10,257 bases of DNA from Paraglomus occultum (lineage: Eukaryota > Glomeromycota > Glomeromycetes > Paraglomerales > Paraglomeraceae): assembly GCA_910592205.1 (NCBI GenBank), contig CAJVPJ010001363.1:1-10257 (forward strand). Direction: 5' to 3'. The notes under the pieces are model-generated. The model was given only the letters and a program-made list of their open reading frames with translations. It did no database searches and had not been told where the DNA came from. Positions within the stretch are counted from its first letter, which is position 1. Every line of letters starts with the position of its first letter. A program made the translations under genes and the position numbers. Of the stretch, positions 1 to 6,508 are shown piece after piece.

Positions 1-469
1 ATAAAATGGTTCCTGTTTAAGCCAGTAACCCTTATCGGGAAACAATAAATTTATGGATCTATAATAATAAGCTTTTGGTTTTGTGATTTGGGAACAATAA
101 AAGGCATCTTTTTCGAACATCAGACAATGAGACTTGACAAATTTAGGAAGTCTTATTTCAGCTTCTTCTATTACTCGTCAGATTTTTCTTTTTGCTGCCA
201 TTGAGTTTTTCTTTCAATTGTCAAAGCTTCAGGAAAGTTTTTGTAGACAATAGCTTTATTCAATGCAACCACAGTGACTGGCACCATATGAGATTCGCCA
301 TTGTATGCGTTTCCGTCTTTCAATATGAGATTGTATGTGTATGCGTTTCCCGTCTTTCAATATGAGATTGTATGTGTATGCGTTTCCGCCTTTCAATATG
401 AGATTATACGCGTTTCGCTATTGTATGTGTTTCGCCAATGTATGCGTTTTGCCTTTTCGGTTCCGCCAT
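1..469 (-). pseudogene. Broken minus-strand reading frames, unrecognised, open at left edge
   Basis: I do not recognise a family. Three consecutive minus-strand segments read like protein but lie in three different frames. The first starts at an ATG at 467-469 (MAEPKRQNAYIGETHTI) and stops at 404-406. A second runs through the minisatellite into about 178-330 and contains HMVPVTVVALNKAIVYKNF then FPEALTIERKTQW. A third is open from 177 to base 1 and contains LPKFVKSHCLMFEKDAFY and, near the edge, INLLFPDKGYWLKQ. The segments abut without overlapping, as expected of one coding sequence broken by indels. One 37-bp repeat unit among 36-bp units gives one of the shifts. Open frames of this size are not rare by chance in AT-rich DNA, so this rests on composition and adjacency only. 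It may be a remnant of a transposon gene or of a host gene continuing left of the window. Confidence 0.3.
289..451. repeat. Degenerate minisatellite, about 36-bp unit
   Basis: Two nearly identical units, 318-354 (37 bp) and 355-390 (36 bp), begin TTTCAATATGAGATTGTATG and end in TATGCGTTTCC(C)GYC. They are flanked by shorter decayed copies at 289-317, 391-420, 421-436 and 437-452, which keep the core TGTATGYGTTTYGCC. Read on the minus strand, a 36-bp unit encodes a 12-residue repeat of the type YNLILKDGNAYT. The single extra C in the 37-bp copy breaks that frame. Confidence 0.85.
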
Positions 470-561
470 TCGAATACTGGCAACCATAAACATAAAGACA
501 TATTCCCCAGCTCATTAATCATTCAAAATCGTAAACTCATAAACTCGTTCCTATGCTAACA

Positions 562-591
562 CCGCCGCCGCCGCCGCCGCCGCCACCACCA
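562..591 (+). repeat. CCG/CCA trinucleotide run (poly-Pro)
   Basis: A run of CCG triplets passes into CCA triplets nine bases after the ATG at 553, giving about ten consecutive prolines at the head of the first Fanzor segment. Such a run slips easily and may not reflect the ancestral N-terminus. Confidence 0.8.
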
Positions 592-1289
592 CAAAAAGAT
601 GCAAGCAAAAAGAGGCCTTCAGCTCTCCCAAAGGACTCTTCGGTTCCCCAACCTACAAACGTAAGACCCTTATTGGAACGAAAAAGTCGCGGCATGGTCT
701 CAGAAATTGTGGTTACCTATTGTGTCCGACTCTGCCGTGACTTCATCCACTCCCCACATACTACAAAACTCATGCTCCGATGAGCACGAACTTTCCCAAG
801 ATATCCCTGCAGTCAAGCAAGGATCCGACGAAAACCCCACTCTAGGCAAGATCAGGACAACGGCAGCACGCAACAAACGACAACGTTTGGAAACTCTCAA
901 TCGTACACTGCCAATCAAATCTATCCGAATCATCTTCAAAAGCAGCTACTGAAACGGTGGATGGGTTTGTCGAGATATGCATATAATGCAAGTTGTCCGC
1001 TGGAGTCGACACCGTCGCGTCTATACCAAGGATTCAGGTGTTGGTCCATCACGACGGGTTTGGATAAAATCTCAACCAATTGACGATAAGCTTAGACTTT
1101 ACACAGATGTTCGTGTTGGAAAATATGTTAATGAACGTGAGGACAAAGAGACTTCAGAGATCATGCGTATGGGGTGAACGCAAATTTATGCGTGTTGGAA
1201 CTCTGCTTCAAGGTACACATGGAAAAGCGCCTGCAAGCGTTATCGATGAGGCGATTGATGAAACATTAACTGCTTGTTATGCTTTGTTG

Positions 1290-1355
1290 GTTTTTTTCTT
1301 TTTTTATTTATTTTATTTATTTTTAACTATATATGTGTACTAATATTAATTTTAG
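1290..1355 (+). other. Probable spliceosomal intron inside the Fanzor relic
   Basis: This 66-bp T-rich stretch starts GTTTTT, carries TACTAAT about 10 bases before its 3' end, and ends TTTTAG. It interrupts an otherwise collinear frame: the codons before it (ALL) and after it (GRDN, then the FRSRKN segment) are in the same frame, and 66 is a multiple of three. The branch site is close to the fungal TACTAAC consensus. The donor is weak beyond GT. The alternative is an AT-rich insertion. Confidence 0.6.
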
Positions 1356-1799
1356 GGACGGGATAATTAACGGATCAACCACGCATTATCATTTCGCTCT
1401 CGAAAGAATTTACGACAGACGATAGTAATTCGTGCGCAGAGTTTTTCAAGAATTATGTGGAACCGTTTTTATGTCACCTATCTCCATACTCCATCAATGC
1501 TTTCCGCAGACCGCCGTAAGCCTGTTAATCACGCCGGACGACAAACGCGATTTATGGCCTCTTTATTTCGAAAAAAAAAGGCACAACAATAAGTGGCCCG
1601 CTTCCCACCGCGTAACATCCGGCTGCAAGTTCACCTATATTCGCAAACGAACGAATGGAAACTTTCCTGGGTTTACGAGGCGCAAAGACAACTCCGCGAA
1701 ACCTAAGCGGATGGCTCTGTTGATGCAGTTTCCATTGACCCTGGCGTTCGTACACTGTTCACGTGGTACTCTCCAACCAAAGGTGCAGGCAAAATGGCC

Positions 1800-1931
1800 A
1801 ATACGACATTGGACGAATTATTCGTCTGTGTCAATACATGGATAATCTACAAGTCGACCAAAGACAATACGACATTGGACGAATTATTCGTCTGTGTCAA
1901 TACATGGATAATCTACAAGTTGACCAAGGAC
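1800..1931 (+). repeat. 66-bp direct tandem duplication inside the Fanzor relic
   Basis: Bases 1800-1865 are repeated at 1866-1931 with two differences (C to T and A to G near the 3' end of the unit). The unit is 22 codons and encodes the QYDIGRIIRLCQYMDNLQ segment that follows RuvC-I. The duplication keeps whatever frame is read. Its near identity shows that it is much younger than the Fanzor family. Confidence 0.97.
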
Positions 1932-2430
1932 AAACTGGCTGCCTCTAGTTCAAAGCGTAAGAAGAAGCAGGCGATACGGCAATCTTTCGGATGCGACGAA
2001 GAATCAAACGCCTACAAAGCGAAGTTTACAAAAAGAGAGTCGCATTTTTCACTCGTGAATTTGATGCCATCGTCATTCCTCCTTTTGAGGTATCAAATAT
2101 GGTAAACCGAAAAGCACGAAAGATATCACACAAAGCCGTTCGTAAAATGTTCTGTTGGGGCCACTATCAATTTCGCCGACTTGTGAAGAATTAGGGGTCG
2201 CATTATTATCCAAAATGAGGCCTACACTTCGAAAACTTGCAGCTGGTGGGGATGAAAATAGCGCTCGGGGAATCTTTCTCCGGGCATTGCTTGATGGAGC
2301 CTTGATTCTCTCCGGAGAAATAGTAGTAATTAGTAATGCCTACTATTGATGTGTTACAATCCATCCGGCTGATTACTTCTCACATGATAATTACCTCCCC
2401 CCTGGCGTTATAGCAATTTTGTATTCCATA

Positions 2431-2438
2431 TTACGTCA
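2431..2438. promoter_or_regulatory. ATF/CREB-like site upstream of RanBP1
   Basis: TTACGTCA (TGACGTAA on the other strand) matches the binding core of bZIP factors of the ATF/CREB class. It lies 145 bp upstream of the RanBP1 ATG, in the 233-bp gap between the Fanzor relic and that gene. The rest of the gap holds a pyrimidine-rich stretch at about 2530-2570, typical of a fungal 5' leader, and no clear TATA box. Function is inferred from position only. Confidence 0.4.
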
Positions 2439-2582
2439 CATTAAAAACTCAACATTCTTTCTGGATCAGTTTGATTGATAAAATGCTGCGCAACCAGTGA
2501 CGCACGCTCACCCGCTAAACCCGGTTTTTTTTCCATACCTTCCCTCCCTTCCTCACCGTTACTACCAACCACTTGTGCATCT

Positions 2583-3896
2583 ATGGCAGACACTGAAGAT
2601 AACTCCGCTGGGCCCTCAGTCAAAGCACACGAAGAGGAGAAGGTATAAACATGGGATAGCGTGATTAAGTGTGGATTACGCGCGTTATTTCACGAGAGAA
2701 GAGTCACTGTGCCAGAAAGGATTAGATTAACGGGGTGAAGGAGGAGTGTATGAAGACAAGCAAATGAGGAGGGGGGGAAAAAAAGAGAGAAAGAATTTAC
2801 TACAATAACTATGGAAGAAAGTAAAAGTCGTTCGATTAGAAAATGTTTGTTAATTTTATAATATTTCCTCTGGATACAGGAAGAAGCGCCAGAGTCTCCT
2901 GAAGTCGAATTTGAACCGGTCATCAAACTTAATCAAGTGGAAATTAAGACTCTCGAGGAAGATGAAGATGTTTTATTTAAAATGTATGATGACATGTTTT
3001 TTGTAACATGGCGATTTCAAAATGCGTCAACCATCTTCTTTCTTTTCTCGTTTGCTTAATATTATTTTTTTATTGAATTTTTTTTTTGCCGATGTCTATT
3101 GTTTATATTTTTATCTTGTTCGCTTGTCCATCCACACCCCACAAATTATTCTGCATGTCTCATTTCCCAACTTTCAAACAGGCGAGCAAAATTGTTTCGA
3201 TTTGATAAGCCATTAAAAGAATGGAAGGAGCGTGGAATTGGTGATGTGCGTTTTCTTCAGCACAAGGAAACTAAGAAAGTCCGTTTGGTAATGCGACGAG
3301 ATAAGACACATAAAGTGTGCGCTAATCATTACGGTAAGTTATCTGAAGAAAAAGTATTTTTATTTTTGATGTGAGAGAAAATGAGCTCTGTCTGTCTGAT
3401 TAATGCCTGGCTAACATAATCTGTGATACTCGCTGTTTCCAGTCACACCGGAAATGCAGCTTTCGCCTAATGTTGGTTCAGACCGTTCCTGGGTTTGGAG
3501 CGTCGCTGCTGATGTGTCGGACGGTGAACCCAAGGCAGAAACATTAGCTATTCGATTTGCAAATCCAGAAAGTAAGTAACGTATTCCTAATGCTATCGGC
3601 TTAGTTGTCACCACGTTAGTTCTGAATAGAATTGTCTAGTATTATCAAAAGTCTACTTATAATTGATCAAAACGCTCTCTCTCTCTCCTTCTGCTACTTT
3701 CTGACTCTGTCTTTGCTACTTGCCAGATGCGAACACCTTTAAAGAGAAATTCCTCGAGGTTCGAGAGATCAATGCTGAGTTAATGAATAAGAATAAAAAC
3801 AAAGAACAAGATTCCACCAAGGAATCTGACAAGGTACAAACAATAGGCGAGGAATCAAAACAGACGGATAAATCGCCAGCCGAGGCCAGTGATTAG
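2583..3896 (+). CDS. Ran-binding protein 1 (Yrb1-type), five exons
   Basis: RanBP1 binds Ran-GTP and helps RanGAP trigger GTP hydrolysis, releasing transport receptors at the cytoplasmic side of the nuclear pore. Exons are 2583-2642, 2880-2983, 3182-3333, 3443-3571 and 3727-3896. All four introns are GT-AG (GTATAA, GTATGA, GTAAGT, GTAAGT donors), and the phases join to a 204-residue protein, close to the roughly 200 residues usual for the family. Residues about 31-165 form the single Ran-binding domain. They include [20 protein letters not shown], then [10 protein letters not shown] (68-77), [14 protein letters not shown] (92-105), and SDRSWVW (118-124) with the conserved tryptophans. The N-terminus is short and acidic. 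The C-terminal 40 residues are Lys/Glu/Ser-rich, and I see no clear leucine-rich export signal there. The start is the first ATG of the frame, and the first residues (MADTEDNS) look typical. It appears intact. Confidence 0.97.
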
Positions 3897-4596
3897 GTGT
3901 GTGCGGGTCGACGGGTGGGAAGGGGTGTTGCTTTCTTATATTTTCATCTTTGATGTATTAGATAGTATTTTATGTCACGTGTGCCTTAGGATACGGACTA
4001 TAAAGAGATTTGATATTTAGATGTCTTGTCCCCAGAAAAGGGTTTCATTTATCACTTTTACACGTCATTGTGATGATTACATGAACTATTAAACGATTTC
4101 GAGCTACGAGAATAATCGAGGCAATTACTGATTGTCTTTGTATTCTGCTAATAATTGTATAAATGCACCATTATATTTTTTGACTTTTTGCCAATCCCCG
4201 TGGCTAGTTATTTATAAACGCAACTCTTACTAACGATAATTGTCAAGGACGGGAGCATCTAATATGAGGGGGCATAGAACATTATCCTGGAACCCGCTTT
4301 GCCGCAAATCAAAAGTTAGAATACAATTGTCGAAACTACTTCTTGCGCGGTACAGGTTTAGAATTTAGTCTACAAAATAGCCCGATTCGTTTAACATGTA
4401 GAAACAGCAGCTTTATGTACTTATTCAGCATTTGTGCGCAACAATGTAAATATAAAAGGCAATACTACTAATCTACTAAACTAATCTAAATACTTTTTAA
4501 TAAAAACCCTCCTTAAAATTGTCTGCATAGGCTATTCACTCGTATATTATCCATATTGTCACCCGACAACCAAAAGTTCGGCCCCTGGCCCCTTCT

Positions 4597-4642
4597 CCCA
4601 TCCACCATCCACCATCCACCCATCCACCCATCCACCCATCCA
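4597..4642. repeat. CATCCAC(C) microsatellite
   Basis: About six units of CATCCAC or CATCCACC lie in direct tandem, with 7- and 8-bp units mixed, followed by CAATGACCAG. The array sits just beyond the likely poly(A) signal of the minus-strand gene and has no coding role that I can see. Confidence 0.9.
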
Positions 4643-4659
4643 ATGACCAGTCTCAACCG

Positions 4660-4665
4660 TTTATT
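4660..4665 (-). other. Candidate poly(A) signal of the minus-strand Ser-rich gene
   Basis: AATAAA on the minus strand lies about 30 bases beyond the TGA (4696-4698) that ends the longer gene model. This favours the model in which the gene has exons downstream of its large exon. Confidence 0.5.
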
Positions 4666-4695
4666 CTCTCGAAGCGGATAAGACTTACCGGGTTC

Positions 4696-6508
4696 TCAAG
4701 CGGGTGCGGCAGTATAATGACCAGCCCTTGATCCACGCCATAGTGATCTAGAAGAAAAGTAATGAGTACGAATAACATAGACATCGGAGAACTGACATAT
4801 TTCATAATACATTACCCGGCACCAAAACCGGCACCCAGAAGTACTCCAGATATAACTGCTGCCGTCCAGACTTTGACAGTAATATCTCCGCTATACCTAA
4901 AGTTAAATAGCACGGTAAATCAGAGTTTACAACGCGAAAGTCACTTATATATTCCTTCCTCTATAGCGCCGAATAATTAATTTCCCTTCTTTACCACCTC
5001 CATAATTTCCCATCCTCTTCCCTCTCCGTTTGATTACATACCATTTGCTCCCATCGTCGCTACTCCCATCAACACTATGCCCACTTTCCTTCTTCCAACT
5101 TTTTCGCCCAGATCTCGAAACGTCGCTGATCTCATCCAACGATAGCGAAGAAACGCTTTCGTATTCACTCGTACTATTACTTTGACCATCTTCTTCATAT
5201 TTTGCCCTGTTCAGATTCCGCCGCCTGCTCTTAGATTCGGAAACATAACCTTCTTGCTCTTCCTCTTCGTCGCTTTTAGTCAACTGGTCACTAGTCTCCA
5301 AGAACGACGTCGTCGGTGGCGATGATGGGGCAGAATAGACAATACGAGGTGAATGGCTGATGTTGAAACTACGCTCTATCATAGCTTCAGCTTTATCTTG
5401 GAACGGTGGCGACATTGATCCACGACTGTGTCGGACGCTTGTGCGGTGGTGAATTATTGGCTGCACAAATTTATGCGTGGTTGAGGATGATGTGTCTGAA
5501 GATGTTAAATTACATTGTGAATCAGACAAGTCGCGGTCCAGTACTGGGTTAATAGTAGTATCATTCGTGACTGCTGATGTGGAATTAAAGTGTGGGGATG
5601 TGTCACGAGAGAAGAATAGAGGTGGGGGATTGGTGGCTTTAGTGGCGAGTGTACGAAAGCGATTTGCTGTTCGGGCGCGGAGTTCACGTTCGCGGGCTTG
5701 GCGGAATCTTGGTCTTTCTGAGGATGCGAGTATTGTTGATAGACTAAATAACAGCAGGATGTATTCGATAGGGTATGAGAAAGCAGGTATCAAAGAGGAG
5801 AAAAACAAAAAGGGAGGAAAGGAGTGAAAGGAGGGTGAAAGGGATGGAACGGAGAACGGGAAAGAAAGGTAGGGGGAGGCTCAGGTAAACCAGATTTTTG
5901 GCAAACCAAGGATGGTTCTGCGACACACCATTTATCTCGAGTTAATGACAAACACGAGCCTTCCCTACCTTGCTCTTAAAGCCTCTTCTTGTTCGACTTC
6001 TATATTTCTAGGAAGATTCAACACACCACGAGGCCTCTCTTCCTGGTCTTCTACCGGGGAATCAGATATTAAGTCGTCGTCGTTATCAGCTTGGTATGCT
6101 TCGAGTTCGGAATCAGAGGTATGAATGTTGGGTGAAAGCGAGACCCATGAACCTTTTACACGACCCGGAAAGATAGAGCATAGAAATGGTTAAGAAATGC
6201 TATCAGTGTAATAATGACGAGAATGAACACGCCAAGAATATACCATTGACTGATTGGCGATTATGTATCGTTCGCTATATATATATTAGGGCAACACCTC
6301 GTGTTGCCTTGAAGAAGAGTTCACTCATACGAAAAAGATCAGAAAACTGTTCATTTTAAACGTAAACATACTAACCAATGCCTGCTGCTGGAGTTGATGT
6401 TCCCGTTAATAATACGGGACTTTCATATCGTTCGCCTTGATTATCATTTGCATCGTCACTAACTCCTACTGGACTGCCAGTTGAAGCCTGCGCGTATCGC
6501 GTAGTCAT
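4696..6508 (-). CDS. Uncharacterised Ser-rich, largely disordered protein, multi-exon
   Basis: I do not recognise the family. The secure part is a minus-strand exon open for about 266 codons (5743 down to 4945), far longer than chance. It encodes an Arg-rich helix (RQARERELRART), long Ser/Thr/Asp-rich disordered sequence, an acidic run (KSDEEEEQEG) and a basic end (YVIKRRGKRMGNYGG). Upstream, exon 5969-6152 (acidic, ending EVEQEEALRA) joins in phase through a GTAGGG donor to an acceptor TTTAG at 5744-5745, or alternatively to CCAAG, giving a start at 5707. Exon 1, from the ATG at 6508 to 6376 (MTTRYAQASTGSPVG...), joins in phase to 6152. The end is uncertain: TAA at 4945-4947 gives 371 residues. 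Alternatively, a donor after 4995, exon 4816-4885 (a glycine-rich membrane helix, VWTAAVISGVLLGAGFGAG) and exon 4696-4747 give 395 residues. The gene is convergent with RanBP1. Confidence 0.75.
5792..5879. other. Purine-rich strand tract (polypyrimidine on minus strand)
   Basis: About 88 bases on the plus strand are nearly all A and G, with only scattered C or T. They lie inside the second intron of the minus-strand Ser-rich gene, so on the coding strand this is a very long pyrimidine tract ahead of the 3' splice site. Such tracts can also form triplex DNA; that is inference. Confidence 0.7.
6290..6308. repeat. Perfect inverted repeat, 8-bp arms, 3-nt loop
   Basis: GGCAACAC and GTGTTGCC flank the loop CTC, and the stem extends two more pairs if a G-T pair is allowed. 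It lies in the first intron of the minus-strand Ser-rich gene, next to an AT dinucleotide run (6277-6286). No terminator or RNA family is recognised. Confidence 0.8.

Larger units (their letters stand above)
553..2349 (+). pseudogene. Decayed Fanzor (eukaryotic TnpB-like RNA-guided nuclease)
   Basis: Fanzors are eukaryotic relatives of bacterial TnpB, encoded in transposons, with an N-terminal wedge/HTH region and a C-terminal RuvC nuclease. Here the pieces lie in order but in changing frames. They are: a Pro-rich start at ATG 553; a segment from 665 with AAWSQKLWLPIVSD; an HTH-like helix LLKRWMGLSRYAYN around 950-995; a DEAIDETLTACYALL segment ending at 1289; an intron; then FRSRKNLRQTIVIR from about 1390. 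RuvC-I is VSIDPGVRTLFTWYSP, with its Asp at 1737-1739. RuvC-II is IVIPPFEVSNM, with Glu at 2087-2089. RuvC-III is GDENSARGIFLRALLDGAL, with Asp at 2251-2253. In-frame stops lie at 1368, 1590 and 1704, and at least six frame changes are needed. The zinc ribbon is cut out after TSKTCSW. The length, about 1.8 kb, fits the family. It cannot make a working protein. The assignment rests on motif recall, not on a search. Confidence 0.85.
3897..4695. other. Intergenic DNA between convergent 3' ends
   Basis: This stretch follows the RanBP1 stop codon and precedes the 3' end of the minus-strand gene, so it should hold both 3' untranslated regions. It is AT-rich, with short open frames only. An AATAAA lies on the plus strand at 4499-4504, far downstream of the RanBP1 stop. 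A tandem repeat at 4597-4642 is listed separately. No RNA gene or coding segment was recognised. Confidence 0.7.

Noticed and set aside
289-451. CRISPR-like array
   Set aside because: The units are directly contiguous without unique spacers, so this is a minisatellite in a eukaryotic genome.
1432-1845. 137-codon plus-strand open frame
   Set aside because: It is the wrong frame over the Fanzor relic. The overlapping third frame carries the recognisable FRSRKN and DPGVRTLF motifs, and this frame shows none.
3835-3862. Possible intron in the last RanBP1 exon (GTACAA...CAG)
   Set aside because: It would be under 30 nt, and the frame is open through it with a plausible Lys/Glu-rich tail.
4762-4980. 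72-codon plus-strand open frame
   Set aside because: It is antisense to the candidate membrane-helix exon and lacks any recognisable feature of its own.
5477-5827. 116-codon plus-strand open frame
   Set aside because: It is antisense to the large Ser-rich exon on the minus strand, which is longer, has splice sites in phase at its 5' end and joins neighbouring exons.
5912-6124. 70-codon plus-strand open frame rich in Ser
   Set aside because: It mirrors the acidic minus-strand exon 5969-6152, whose splice junctions fit the gene on that strand.
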